NCBI GenBank assembly: GCA_945889315.1
Contig: CAMDBP010000009.1
Location: 1-56,530 of the forward strand
DNA length: 56,530 nucleotides
From: Chitinophaga pinensis
Lineage (GTDB): Bacteria; Bacteroidota; Bacteroidia; NS11-12g; UBA9320
Direction: 5' to 3'
The position numbers and the translations under genes were made by a program. How positions within the stretch are numbered: position 1 is the first letter of the stretch; each line of letters opens with the position of its first letter. A model generated the notes under the pieces. It was not told the DNA's origin, did not search any database, and saw only the letters and a program-made list of their open reading frames with translations. Shown here piece by piece: positions 26,614 through 35,937 of the stretch.

Positions 26614-26616
26614 GGA

Positions 26617-28020
26617 ATGAAAATTTTTCAAACCACTATAAAAGCAGCAGTTAGCATTTCTGGCGTTGGTCTGCATACGGGTAATACTGTAACGCTTACC
26701 TTCGAGCCCGCCCCTGAAGATCACGGATACGTTTTTCAACGAATAGACTTACCAGGTGAGCCAAAAGTAAAAGCAGATTGTGACCTGGTTGTAGATACTT
26801 CAAGAGGCACGACTATTGAAGATAACGGTGCGCGAATCAACACCGTAGAGCACGTATTAGCAGCGTTAGCAGGTTTAGAAATAGACAATTGTCTTATTAA
26901 ACTGAATGCTCCGGAAACACCAATAATGGATGGAAGCAGTAAGCCATTTGTAGATTTATTGCTAGCCACGGGCATAGAAACCCAAAAGAAAGAAAGAGAA
27001 TATTTTGAAATCGCTAACCGCATCAATTATGCAGACGGAAAAGGTGTAGAAATGATGGCATTGCCCGCCAATGATTATAGACTTACCGTTATGGTAGACT
27101 ATAACTCTCCTGTGTTGGGTAGTCAACATGCGAGCATTACGAATCTTAATGATTTCAAATATGAAATAGCCAGTTGCCGTACATTTTGTTTCCTACATGA
27201 ATTAGAAGCACTGGTAAAGAATAATTTGATCAAAGGTGGTGACTTAAATAACGCTATTGTTATAGTAGACCGTGTTATTGAGGAAAGTGAAATGGCTAGT
27301 TTAGCCAAGCTCTTCAATAAAGATTCTATAGAAGTTAAGAAAGAAGGAATTTTAAATAACGTTGAGTTACGTTTTCAAAACGAACCTGCACGACATAAAC
27401 TGCTGGATATTATTGGAGACTTAGCCTTAGCCGGAGTACCTTTAAAGGCACAAATACTAGCTGCTAGACCAGGTCATGCTGCCAATGTAGAATTTGCTAA
27501 GAAAATAAAGAAAGCATATTTAGCTTCTAAAAAAGCAAGTAAATTGGACAACAATGTTCCTGTTTATGACCCCAACATTCCTCCACTATATAATTATCAG
27601 CAATTAGCTGATATTTTACCACATAGACATCCATTTTTGCTCGTAGATAGAGTAATTCGTTTAACCGAAAATGAAGTCATCGCTGTTAAAAATATAACCG
27701 GTGATCAATATTTTTTTCAAGGACATTTTCCAGGAGAGCCGCTCATGCCAGGAGTTTTACAACTTGAGGCAATGGCACAAGCCGGTGGCGTTTTGGTTTT
27801 GGCCGACAAAGAAAACCCAGAAAAATGGAGTACCTATTTTGTAAAGATAGAAAACGCCAAGTTTAAAGACAAAGTAGTTCCAGGTGATACCCTAGTTATT
27901 CGAATGGCACTAACTGCTCCTGTAAGACGAGGTCTATGTATGATGAAAGGAGAAGCGTTTGTAGGTAATAGACTAGTGTGTGAAGCCAATATGATGGCCC
28001 AAATTGTAGAAAATAAATAA
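26617..28020 (+). CDS. lpxC/fabZ: Bifunctional LpxC deacetylase/FabZ dehydratase
   Basis: The product has 467 residues and is a natural fusion typical of Bacteroidota. Residues about 1-305 are LpxC, the zinc deacetylase committing to lipid A: SGVGLHTG near 14, the zinc His in NTVEHVLAALAG near 79, MDGSSKPF near 109, and HKLLDIIGDLALAG with its metal ligands near 258. Residues about 325-467 are FabZ, the beta-hydroxyacyl-ACP dehydratase, with the catalytic His in LPHRHPFLLVDR and the catalytic Glu in PGVLQLEAMAQAGG. The fusion ties fatty-acid and lipid A supply together. It lies between lpxD (3-base gap) and lpxA (1-base gap). Confidence 0.96.
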   Translation: MKIFQTTIKAAVSISGVGLHTGNTVTLTFEPAPEDHGYVFQRIDLPGEPKVKADCDLVVDTSRGTTIEDNGARINTVEHVLAALAGLEIDNCLIKLNAPETPIMDGSSKPFVDLLLATGIETQKKEREYFEIANRINYADGKGVEMMALPANDYRLTVMVDYNSPVLGSQHASITNLNDFKYEIASCRTFCFLHELEALVKNNLIKGGDLNNAIVIVDRVIEESEMASLAKLFNKDSIEVKKEGILNNVELRFQNEPARHKLLDIIGDLALAGVPLKAQILAARPGHAANVEFAKKIKKAYLASKKASKLDNNVPVYDPNIPPLYNYQQLADILPHRHPFLLVDRVIRLTENEVIAVKNITGDQYFFQGHFPGEPLMPGVLQLEAMAQAGGVLVLADKENPEKWSTYFVKIENAKFKDKVVPGDTLVIRMALTAPVRRGLCMMKGEAFVGNRLVCEANMMAQIVENK

Positions 28021-28021
28021 G

Positions 28022-28804
28022 ATGATTCAACCTTTAGCATATGTAAACCCCGGAGCTAAACTGGCAGACAGTGTGGTAATTGAGCCATTTGTTACCATCC
28101 ACAAAAATGTAGAAATAGGCGAAGGAACTTGGATAGGTTCTAACGTAACCATCATGGAAGGTGCACGCATTGGTAAAAATTGTAAAATATTTCCAGGTGC
28201 CGTAATTTCCGCAATACCTCAAGACATGAAGTTTGATGGAGAGGAAACCACAGCCGAAATTGGTGATAATACAACCATTCGAGAATGTGTCACTATTAAT
28301 AGAGGCACAGCGTCCAAAGGAAAAACCATTATTGGGAAAAATTGCCTACTTATGGCCTATTCTCACATTGCACATGACACCGTATTAGGTAATAATGTAA
28401 TAATTGGCAATGGAACTCAAATAGCGGGCGAAGTGACTATCGCTGATTTTGCTATATTAAGCGGATTAGTCGCTGTGCATCAGTTTGTTAACATTGGTCC
28501 ACATGTCATGATAAGTGGTGGTAGTTTGGTGCGAAAAGATGTGCCTCCTTATACAAAAGCTGCACGTGAGCCGCTTAGTTATGAGGGTGTGAACAGCGTA
28601 GGACTTAGAAGACGCGGTTACAGTGCTGAGAAGATTAGTGAGATACAAGAAATATATAGAAATCTATTCTTACGAGGCATGAACAATGCAAAAGCACTTG
28701 TTAAAATAGAAACAGAAATGCCGGCGACGCAAGAACGAGATGAGATCATCAGTTTTATTCGTGCTTCAGACCGTGGGGTTATGAAAGGCTACTTGTCGAG
28801 ATAA
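28022..28804 (+). CDS. lpxA: Acyl-ACP--UDP-GlcNAc O-acyltransferase
   Basis: The product has 260 residues. LpxA makes the first acyl transfer of lipid A synthesis. It is a left-handed beta-helix of hexapeptide repeats; the catalytic His is in AYSHIAHDTVLG near residue 117. The downstream region has the usual GLRRRGYSAEKISEIQEIYR helices. It completes lpxD-lpxC/fabZ-lpxA, and its stop overlaps the start of the ABC ATPase gene by one base (TAATG), suggesting one transcript. Confidence 0.96.
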   Translation: MIQPLAYVNPGAKLADSVVIEPFVTIHKNVEIGEGTWIGSNVTIMEGARIGKNCKIFPGAVISAIPQDMKFDGEETTAEIGDNTTIRECVTINRGTASKGKTIIGKNCLLMAYSHIAHDTVLGNNVIIGNGTQIAGEVTIADFAILSGLVAVHQFVNIGPHVMISGGSLVRKDVPPYTKAAREPLSYEGVNSVGLRRRGYSAEKISEIQEIYRNLFLRGMNNAKALVKIETEMPATQERDEIISFIRASDRGVMKGYLSR

Positions 28805-29415
28805 TGCTTCGCATTACGTGCACAGATATTGCTAAACGATACCTTCAAGAAGTTCTTTTTAAGGACTTTAACTGTATGTTTGAACAAAATAACCGCTATG
28901 TAATCTTAGGTTCCAATTCTTCGGGCAAAAGCACACTACTCAAAATTATAGGCGGAGCAATATCTCCTACTAAGGGTCAAACACACTACTCTATAGACAC
29001 AGGCACAGAAAATATCTTTAGTTTTTGTAGTCCGGAGATGCATTTATTGGATGACTTTACGGTTAAAGAATTATTTGAACTTCATTTTCAATTCAAAAAA
29101 CCTAAGATAAGCCTAGAGGAGCAATATAGTGAAGCTAATCTCAGTGCTTTTTTGTCTAAAACATACGGAGAACTTTCTTCGGGACTTAAAAATAAGATAA
29201 AGCTTTCGTTGGCTATTTTTACGGAAACACCCGCCCTATTGCTGGATGAGCCGTGCACCAATTTTGACGAGGTTAACACAAAATGGTATCAAGATATGAT
29301 AGAAACCTATTGTCAAAATCAATTAATCATTATTGCTTCTAATCAAATTAGTGAATATAAATTCTGCACAGAACAAATACATTTGCACTCATTTAAACCT
29401 TTAATCAATCGTTAA
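28804..29415 (+). CDS. Stand-alone ABC-type ATPase with altered signature and switch His
   Basis: The product has 203 residues and only a nucleotide-binding domain. Walker A is GSNSSGKST near residue 37 and Walker B is ALLLDEPC near 144. The signature reads ELSSGLKNK rather than LSGGQ, and the position of the switch His reads SNQISE with Asn. No permease partner is nearby. The one-base overlap with lpxA suggests a role linked to the envelope, perhaps as the ATPase of a membrane transporter encoded elsewhere, or a non-transport function. The name of the family cannot be given from sequence alone. Confidence 0.72.
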   Translation: MLRITCTDIAKRYLQEVLFKDFNCMFEQNNRYVILGSNSSGKSTLLKIIGGAISPTKGQTHYSIDTGTENIFSFCSPEMHLLDDFTVKELFELHFQFKKPKISLEEQYSEANLSAFLSKTYGELSSGLKNKIKLSLAIFTETPALLLDEPCTNFDEVNTKWYQDMIETYCQNQLIIIASNQISEYKFCTEQIHLHSFKPLINR

Positions 29416-29416
29416 T

Positions 29417-29893
29417 ATGAAAAAAATTAGTTACCTAATTATCATCTCTGCTTCCTTCATGGCATGCAACACCGCAACTCAATCTGAAGAATCACAAGAA
29501 ACCGTTGCCGGAAGATACGGCGATAGTACTTGGAATGCAGAAGGTGCACTTACAGGGGAAGAAATAATGGACTCATTAGCTGGAAAAGATTCTATCTACG
29601 TAACCGTTAGCGGTAAAATTAAAGCAGCTTGTCAAGCTAAAGGATGTTGGATGAATATGGATATAGCTGGTAATGAAATGTTTGTAAAATTTAAGGATTA
29701 TAGTTTTTTCGTACCTAAAAACAGCGCAGAGCATCCTGCCACACTAAGAGGTTGGGCCTATTTGGATACTGTTTCGGTGAAAGATCAACTAGAATATGCA
29801 AAAGATGCGGAAGCAACAGAGGAGGAGATTGCAGCTATTATAGCTCCTAAAGTAGAACTCACTTTCACTGCTGACGGTGTCATAATTGACTAA
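29417..29893 (+). CDS. DUF4920 lipoprotein
   Basis: The product has 158 residues with a signal ending in a lipobox (FMAC, Cys17). The C-terminal two thirds match DUF4920: VSGKIKAACQAKGCWMNM near residue 60, FVKFKDYSFFVPKN and RGWAYLDTVSV. The paired Cys and Met residues in AACQAKGCWMNM could bind a metal, but that is only an inference. It starts 2 bases after the ABC ATPase stop and precedes a small cytochrome lipoprotein by 21 bases. Confidence 0.75.
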   Translation: MKKISYLIIISASFMACNTATQSEESQETVAGRYGDSTWNAEGALTGEEIMDSLAGKDSIYVTVSGKIKAACQAKGCWMNMDIAGNEMFVKFKDYSFFVPKNSAEHPATLRGWAYLDTVSVKDQLEYAKDAEATEEEIAAIIAPKVELTFTADGVIID

Positions 29894-29914
29894 TTCGCAA
29901 CCAAGACCTAGGAT

Positions 29915-30310
29915 ATGAAATGGATTATTTTTTCGGCATTTGTACTCACTATTATAGCCTGTGGACAAGGAAATAACGCCGAAAAAGCAGATATGTACAA
30001 AGCATCCGAATTAAGTGCCATGATGCGCGAAATGGTAATTTGGAGCAACGAAGCTAAAGCTACGCTTGCTGCAGGCGATACCATTCAGGAGGTTCCTGCT
30101 TCTTTTTATAAACTCGTTGATAAAACTGCCACCCGAGGAGAACATTTGGAAGACGCTTTTAAAGCTATGGCACCGGTATACACCAATGCACTAAAAGGTA
30201 TCGAGCGAAAAGATTCACAGCAATTTTATTACAGCATGAGTATACAAGCATGTAAAAACTGCCACAGTGTATACTGCGGAGGCCCTTTAGCAGTTATTAA
30301 CCAGTTATAA
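29915..30310 (+). CDS. Small c-type cytochrome lipoprotein (cytochrome c'-like)
   Basis: The product has 131 residues. It has a lipobox TIIAC (Cys16). The rest is helical, and the C-terminal CKNCH near residues 112-116 is a single covalent heme c site. One C-terminal CxxCH on a four-helix body resembles class II (cytochrome c'-like) proteins. The partner electron carriers are not in the window. It is the last gene of the plus-strand run from lpxD and faces the geranylgeranyl-reductase gene across a 24-base convergent gap. Confidence 0.72.
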   Translation: MKWIIFSAFVLTIIACGQGNNAEKADMYKASELSAMMREMVIWSNEAKATLAAGDTIQEVPASFYKLVDKTATRGEHLEDAFKAMAPVYTNALKGIERKDSQQFYYSMSIQACKNCHSVYCGGPLAVINQL

Positions 30311-30334
30311 TAGATTGCTCTTTATTGAATTACT

Positions 30335-31570
30335 TTACTTGAATAAAACCCGCAAGTAAAACATAGGATTAGTAAACTTCTTACGTAAATCTACATCGTC
30401 AAACATAAAGGTAATAGTCTCTTTTAATTCATCATTACGCTTAATTTTACCTATCATCCAATTAAATAACCAAGGATATTTGATTAGCTTTTGCATCCAT
30501 GTGCTCACCATGAGCTCACCTCCTATTTTTTTATAAACGGTGTGGTCGTATTTACGTAATTCGTTCGCGCTGAAATCATTAATAGATAAAGAGTCACGTG
30601 CTTGTTCGGCAGCCCATTTACCACTAAACATGGCATTACCTATTCCTTCTCCCGTAAATGGATCTATAAGTGACCCTGAGTCTCCGACCAGCATAAATCT
30701 AGTGCCACTTATTGGTCTATTCTTTTTGCTTCCTAGTGGTAGTCCCCAACCATGTATTTTACCTTGAAGCTTAGCATCTTTGAAGCGGTCTTTGAATTTA
30801 TCACTTTCAAGGACTTCAAGGATTAGTTTTTTGAGATTTACTTTTTTCTTACTCACATATTTACTCAGCATACCGATTCCTATGTTGGCCTGTCCATTAG
30901 GTAATGGGAAAATCCAAAAATACCCTGGTAAACTTTCATTCACAAAATGTAATTCAATAAACCCATCTTCGTGAAGCCCTGTAACTCCGTCGTAATATGC
31001 ACGTAATCCTGCACAATGATGTTGGTGTTCCATCTTATATCCTCCGTACTTTTTGGCCACCAGTGCTCGTGTACCTTCTGCACTTATAAGCAACTTCGCT
31101 CTTATTTCTATCGTTTCTGAAATTACTATAACACCGGTTTCATCAATAACTACATCTTTAACTTCAGTACCTTCCAGCACTGTTGCAAATTTTCGATCTA
31201 ATTTTTGAAACAACCAATAATCGTAATCTACCCTTTTAGTTACAAATCCGGGACTGTGCTCTGTTTCATGGGGCTTATGCTTAAAAGGAATAGCTATTTC
31301 ATTTCCGTCTGGAGCCGAAAAAATAACGCCCCAACTTGGTATAAAACCGTCTTGGTCGAGTTTTAACTCATCTAACCATGCTGGATTTAATTTTTTTAGC
31401 TGGCTTACAACTTTACCACTTAAGGCATCACCGCAAATTTTGTCTCTTGGATACACTTCCTTTTCAACAACTACGTGAGGTATCCCAAATTGTGCTAAGT
31501 AAAGCGATCCACTACAACCAGCTGGTCCAGCTCCGATGATAACAACATCTGTTTCTATGCGTTGACTCAA
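30335..31570 (-). CDS. Geranylgeranyl-reductase-family FAD oxidoreductase
   Basis: The product has 411 residues. The FAD-binding GxGxxG motif is IIGAGPAGCSG near residue 11. CGDALSG near 46 and the late GDSGSLIDPFTGEGIGNAM near 294 are the family fingerprint. Such enzymes reduce isoprenoid side chains or act on related lipids; the substrate here is not clear. The start is TTG at 31570. A single-mismatch -7 box, TTAATTTG, lies 20-30 bases upstream. It converges with the cytochrome gene. Confidence 0.8.
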   Translation of the reverse strand: MSQRIETDVVIIGAGPAGCSGSLYLAQFGIPHVVVEKEVYPRDKICGDALSGKVVSQLKKLNPAWLDELKLDQDGFIPSWGVIFSAPDGNEIAIPFKHKPHETEHSPGFVTKRVDYDYWLFQKLDRKFATVLEGTEVKDVVIDETGVIVISETIEIRAKLLISAEGTRALVAKKYGGYKMEHQHHCAGLRAYYDGVTGLHEDGFIELHFVNESLPGYFWIFPLPNGQANIGIGMLSKYVSKKKVNLKKLILEVLESDKFKDRFKDAKLQGKIHGWGLPLGSKKNRPISGTRFMLVGDSGSLIDPFTGEGIGNAMFSGKWAAEQARDSLSINDFSANELRKYDHTVYKKIGGELMVSTWMQKLIKYPWLFNWMIGKIKRNDELKETITFMFDDVDLRKKFTNPMFYLRVLFK

Positions 31571-31631
31571 TTCTTTTAGTAAATAGCTTACAAATTAAAC
31601 AATAGATATTTGGCTAATTAGCAAATGGTCA

Positions 31632-33911
31632 CTATTTGGTTATGATCAATTTTTGGGTAGCAAACTGCTGCGAAGTGGTTTGTAAGGAAACAAAATAAAT
31701 CCCATTTGGCAAGGCCAATCCATGGTTTATTGCCGCTCCAGAAAGTGTAGAGCCGCTTGCTAATACTTGCCCGCTGAGGTTGCTAATGGTATAAAACAAA
31801 GGCTCATTAGAAGAAGTATACACTGCAAATTTATCATTTGTAGGATTTGGAACTATGCGGAAACTTATTGGATCGGGTATAGCAATACGATTAGTCCGTT
31901 TTTCCTTTCCTTGCACAAAGTGTATTCCACCTCTGGAATTACCAATAATCATATCTGAAATTCCGTCTCCCGTAATGTCTGCAACGGCAGGATAGGTATT
32001 TTTTCCCCAATCTTTGGTATAGACCTCATTGGTATAGGAGCGTTTCATATAATCAGTAATCGCCTCAAAATCTTGCGTTAAGTCCGACGGAATATCGAAG
32101 ATCTTAATATTTCCCTCATCACAACCCACGGCAAGACATCTTACACCCTTTTCATAATCAATTATTTGAGGTGCAGAATTACCATAGTAGTAGTAAATCA
32201 AAGAATCATAAAAACTGGTATCGCCCAAGAACCTTTGAGAAATAAGTTCGTTAACCACAATGCCTCCTAGGCTATCCGTTACCCACGTAAATTCTGGTGC
32301 ATTCAGCGTTCCCGTATTCGTGTAGTAGACTACGGTCCCGCCATAATTGCCCAATAACATGTCCAATTTACCATCATTATTCATGTCTAACAGCGCAGGC
32401 GCAGCATTTCCATCCACGGTAATACTTGAAAAGGTTTCTGTTTTAAACGTAAATGAAGGATTAGTAGAACTTCCTGTATTTTCGTAATGAGCGATGGTTC
32501 CGTCTTGCTTACCCAGCAGTAAATCTAAATCAGCATCACCGTCTAAGTCACCAAATGCAGGCACCATGCCTCTGTATTCCTTCGCTTTCAACGCGATAAA
32601 ATCAGTATTCATCTCTTTAAAGTCAGGACTTGTAGATGTACCTACATTTTGGTAGTACACCAAAAAATCAGTGGTGTCTCCCGTAACGGCGTGATTACCT
32701 GATGTGGCCAGTATAAGATCCTGGTCTCCGTCACCGTCTATATCTGCAAATACTGGAGTCACTCTACCCCCTAGGTCAATCATGTCTCCTGCTAAAAAAT
32801 CCGTTCTTTCCAAGTTAAATATTGGCGTATCATCTGTACCCGAATTTAAAAATAATAAAACATTATCTGTTTCGTGTATGGCATACGATCTTCTATCCTG
32901 CTCGTTATTCGCTAAAATCAAGTCCTTGATCCCGTCAAAATTTACGTCTAGATAAAACATTGCTGGTGCTATCGGAATTTTGGCCTCATCCGCTGCGGAA
33001 AAGAATGAGGTATCGATGCTAATAAAAGTGTCTTTGTAGTAATTTAAATCTTTCTTGCCATTTTCTAAAAAGTATATAGGATTTGTTGACCTTTCGGATG
33101 ATCCAAAAAACATATCATTATCACCATCTCCATCGTTATCAAAAAATAATAACGTCTTAGAAGCTGTATGTTTTTTCTGCTTATAATATGCTTCATAGTA
33201 ATCACACGTAGCATTTATTATTATATCCGCCCCAAACTCATCTACCCCACCGTAGCATTTGTCTACAATGGTAAAACCAATTTCGGACAAGGGATTTCCC
33301 AGTTCAACGCTGTTGTTACAATTAAAGATAATTTTTGATCCAATGCTATTTAAGTTGGTAATAAAGTCCATATCGGAATCTCCATCTATATCATATATAG
33401 CCGGCAAACATCCATTTACTTGAGATAGTTTTTTATTTGGGCTCCATGAAACGTAGTTGACCTTATCAAAAGCAAACAATCCTTTACCCGCTTCAAATTG
33501 AGGCAACGTGTTAGATACGTTTTTATAAAGGAACACGGAATCCACCAAATACATCCATAAATCGGGTTTACCGTCTGCGTCAAAATCATGCAACTGCATA
33601 AATTGTTCACCCTTTGGAAAAAAGTCTTCATAACTAGGCTCATACCTGTAATTCGTTACTCCTTTTACGGTTACCGCTATAAAAACCAGCGCTTTATTAC
33701 CCGTCCTATCAAAAACAAATAAATCCATCTTCCCATCTTGATTAAAATCATAAGGAGAAAACTGAGGTTGATTTAATCCACCTGCCAAGGCTAAACTCAA
33801 TACACTACCATTTTCGTCTCTAAAAACAGGAGTCGACGAGATTTCAAATAATTGTGCTTTAAGATTAAAAGCAAATAACACTATAATAGACAGTAGGTAT
33901 AACTTCTTCAT
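31632..33911 (-). CDS. VCBS/FG-GAP repeat protein with T9SS sorting domain
   Basis: The product has 759 residues with a signal peptide (about 1-19, ending LKAQ). At least eight FG-GAP/VCBS blades with Asp-rich calcium loops are visible, such as FDADGKPDLW, YDIDGDSDMDF, FDNDGDGDNDMF, ADIDGDGDQDLI, GDLDGDADLDLL, LDMNNDGKLDML and ADITGDGISDMI. They form a beta-propeller. The C-terminal 75 residues (RIVPNPTNDKF, then LPNGIYFVSLQT and a basic end) are a T9SS sorting domain. It is probably a surface adhesin or scaffold; no enzyme motif was seen. It is divergent from murF across 62 bases. Confidence 0.85.
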   Translation of the reverse strand: MKKLYLLSIIVLFAFNLKAQLFEISSTPVFRDENGSVLSLALAGGLNQPQFSPYDFNQDGKMDLFVFDRTGNKALVFIAVTVKGVTNYRYEPSYEDFFPKGEQFMQLHDFDADGKPDLWMYLVDSVFLYKNVSNTLPQFEAGKGLFAFDKVNYVSWSPNKKLSQVNGCLPAIYDIDGDSDMDFITNLNSIGSKIIFNCNNSVELGNPLSEIGFTIVDKCYGGVDEFGADIIINATCDYYEAYYKQKKHTASKTLLFFDNDGDGDNDMFFGSSERSTNPIYFLENGKKDLNYYKDTFISIDTSFFSAADEAKIPIAPAMFYLDVNFDGIKDLILANNEQDRRSYAIHETDNVLLFLNSGTDDTPIFNLERTDFLAGDMIDLGGRVTPVFADIDGDGDQDLILATSGNHAVTGDTTDFLVYYQNVGTSTSPDFKEMNTDFIALKAKEYRGMVPAFGDLDGDADLDLLLGKQDGTIAHYENTGSSTNPSFTFKTETFSSITVDGNAAPALLDMNNDGKLDMLLGNYGGTVVYYTNTGTLNAPEFTWVTDSLGGIVVNELISQRFLGDTSFYDSLIYYYYGNSAPQIIDYEKGVRCLAVGCDEGNIKIFDIPSDLTQDFEAITDYMKRSYTNEVYTKDWGKNTYPAVADITGDGISDMIIGNSRGGIHFVQGKEKRTNRIAIPDPISFRIVPNPTNDKFAVYTSSNEPLFYTISNLSGQVLASGSTLSGAAINHGLALPNGIYFVSLQTTSQQFATQKLIITK

Positions 33912-33973
33912 ATAAACGGTTTTTTATAGAGCACTAAAATACCACTTTTGTTGCACAGCAATAACTATTTTTT

Positions 33974-35239
33974 GTGAACCTTACAAAATTTTACAATCTA
34001 CTCATAGAAAATGAGTTTCGATTTACCACCGACAGCCGGGCAATAACTCCAGGATGCATTTTTTTTGCACTTAAAGGAGACAATTTTAACGGAAATACCT
34101 TTGCTATTCAAGCACTTGAAAAAGGTGCTGCGTATGCCGTTATAGATGAAAACATAGGCGAAAATGACAGACTCATCTTTGTTGCAGATGTGCTCATATT
34201 CATGCAAGAAGTAGCTAATTTTCACCGTAAGTGCTACGACATACCCGTTTTGGGAATATGCGGAAGCAACGGAAAAACGACAACCAAAAATTTGATTTAT
34301 GCCGTTTTAACCCGCAAATACAAAACACATTGCACGCAAGGTAATTTTAACAACCATATCGGCGTACCTATCACCCTATTGCAAATGCCGCAAGATGCGG
34401 AGATAGCCGTTATTGAGCTGGGCACCAATAATCCTGGTGAAATAGCCGCTTTATGCACCATTGCAGAACCTAATTTTGGCTTAATTACCAATATCGGGAA
34501 GGAACATTTAGAAGGATTTGGAACGTTGGAAGCAGTAGCCAAAGAAGAGAGTGAAATCTTTCATTATCTACTTAAATATCAGGGCACTGCGTTTATAAAC
34601 CAAGACGACGAATGGCTTACCCGAATGAGCCGAGGAATAGAAAAAAAGATCCTTTTTTCAAAAGAAAAATGCGATATTACTTCTCTGGTTCCTTCTATCT
34701 CATTTACCTACAAAAATATGGCCTTTACTTCTCCACTTATGGGAGATTATAACTTAGATAACATACTAACTGCAGTTGCTATTGGTGAATATTTCAACAT
34801 TGGATTACATGAAATAAAAGAAGGAATTGCCACGTACCATCCCGATAATAATCGCTCGCAGCTAATCGAAAAAGGCACCAACACCATAATACTTGACGCC
34901 TACAATGCCAATCCAAGCAGTATGCAAGTGGCTATACGCAACTTTGCCAACATGCCACAACCGCAAAAAGTACTTATTCTTGGTGACATGTTTGAAATGG
35001 GACCTACAGCTAATCAAGAGCACGATGAACTTTTACAATGGGCAGTAACTTTTGGCTTTACCCACATTTACACACTTGGACAGCATTTTGCCAGCATTTC
35101 AGTGCATAGCGGAATAACCACTCCATCCTCTATGGAAGAACTAGGCACTCAAGTAAAACGTGCTAATTATACCCAAACGGCATTCTTGATAAAAGGAAGT
35201 CGAGGTATGAAAATGGAAGGCGTTTTGGATTACTTGTAA
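33974..35239 (+). CDS. murF: UDP-N-acetylmuramoyl-tripeptide--D-Ala-D-Ala ligase
   Basis: The product has 421 residues. MurF adds D-Ala-D-Ala to the UDP-MurNAc peptide in the cytosol. It shows the N-terminal MurF domain (DSRAITPGCIFFALKGDNFNG), the P-loop GICGSNGKTTTKNLI near residue 95, the following NFNNHIGVPITLL, AVIELGTNNPGEIAALC near 142 and DAYNANPSSMQVAI near 312. The start is GTG at 33974. It converges with the chimeric gene; an inverted repeat fills the 35-base gap. Confidence 0.93.
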   Translation: MNLTKFYNLLIENEFRFTTDSRAITPGCIFFALKGDNFNGNTFAIQALEKGAAYAVIDENIGENDRLIFVADVLIFMQEVANFHRKCYDIPVLGICGSNGKTTTKNLIYAVLTRKYKTHCTQGNFNNHIGVPITLLQMPQDAEIAVIELGTNNPGEIAALCTIAEPNFGLITNIGKEHLEGFGTLEAVAKEESEIFHYLLKYQGTAFINQDDEWLTRMSRGIEKKILFSKEKCDITSLVPSISFTYKNMAFTSPLMGDYNLDNILTAVAIGEYFNIGLHEIKEGIATYHPDNNRSQLIEKGTNTIILDAYNANPSSMQVAIRNFANMPQPQKVLILGDMFEMGPTANQEHDELLQWAVTFGFTHIYTLGQHFASISVHSGITTPSSMEELGTQVKRANYTQTAFLIKGSRGMKMEGVLDYL

Positions 35240-35275
35240 GTACAAGTGTTGATTGCAAGAGATAAAGTTGTACTT
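35238..35275. repeat. Inverted repeat in the murF convergent gap
   Basis: AAGTACAA at 35238-35245 and TTGTACTT at 35268-35275 pair perfectly around a 22-base spacer between two convergent genes. It may be a weak bidirectional terminator, but it has no T-run. Confidence 0.3.
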
Positions 35276-35937
35276 TATTCTTTTCGGTTGCTTTCTTCTA
35301 CTTGCAACTTCATCAACTGCTCTACTGTGGCAATTTTTTCTATAATGATGCCCTTACTATCTAGCAAAAACATGGTAGGTGTACCCATTACCGCATAGTT
35401 CTTGAAATTAATCCCATTCATACCTTGCCCATCACAGTATTTAGCCTTCCATGGGAAGGAAGCTGCGGTGGTTTTATAAGTATTATGGTCGGTATCGGCT
35501 GCAATGGATACTATTTTTATCCCTTTGACAACCAAATCTTGGTAATTGCTTTTTAACCCGGCATTTAAGGAAAGTTTAATTCCCGTTCTAGCCTCAAAAA
35601 AAGCATATTCAATGACATTCTGAAGCCCTAAGTAGCTTGTTTTCCAAGCATAACTGTTCAAGTCTTTAGATGCTTCAGCATTAAATTCATTATACGTTAA
35701 ACTTACCAAGTAGGTAACATTTTGAATAGGACCTTTTTTGACAGAATGTTTAGGACTAAAGCCTATCTCGTAAAAATTACCCATACCCACTCTGTAATCA
35801 GGTGGAGTGGGACTAACCGGTTGGTTTGTGACAAAATCGTAGCGGGTTATATTTTTACCTGCATGACTAAAAATGTCTTGTGCATATAAATCAGAAATGC
35901 TCAAAAAGGCAATGAATATTAGTAGTTGTTTTCTCAT
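35275..35937 (-). CDS. Probable chimera: outer-membrane-like N-terminus fused to a thioredoxin-like C-terminus
   Basis: The product has 220 residues and two unlike halves. After a signal peptide (about 1-19), residues to about 130 look like Bacteroidota outer-membrane-barrel sequence (GNFYEIGFSPKH, VSLTYNEFNAEASK, NSYAWKTSYLGLQN, TGIKLSLNAGL). From about 131 it reads as the C-terminal half of a TlpA/DUF5106-like thioredoxin: VVKGIKIVSIAADTD, then GTPTMFLLDSKGIIIEK with the cis-Pro. The CxxC half and the rest of the barrel are absent. It looks like an in-frame deletion that joined two neighbouring genes. It overlaps the sorting-domain gene by 4 bases. A function is unlikely to be inherited from either part. 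Confidence 0.6.
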   Translation of the reverse strand: MRKQLLIFIAFLSISDLYAQDIFSHAGKNITRYDFVTNQPVSPTPPDYRVGMGNFYEIGFSPKHSVKKGPIQNVTYLVSLTYNEFNAEASKDLNSYAWKTSYLGLQNVIEYAFFEARTGIKLSLNAGLKSNYQDLVVKGIKIVSIAADTDHNTYKTTAASFPWKAKYCDGQGMNGINFKNYAVMGTPTMFLLDSKGIIIEKIATVEQLMKLQVEESNRKE

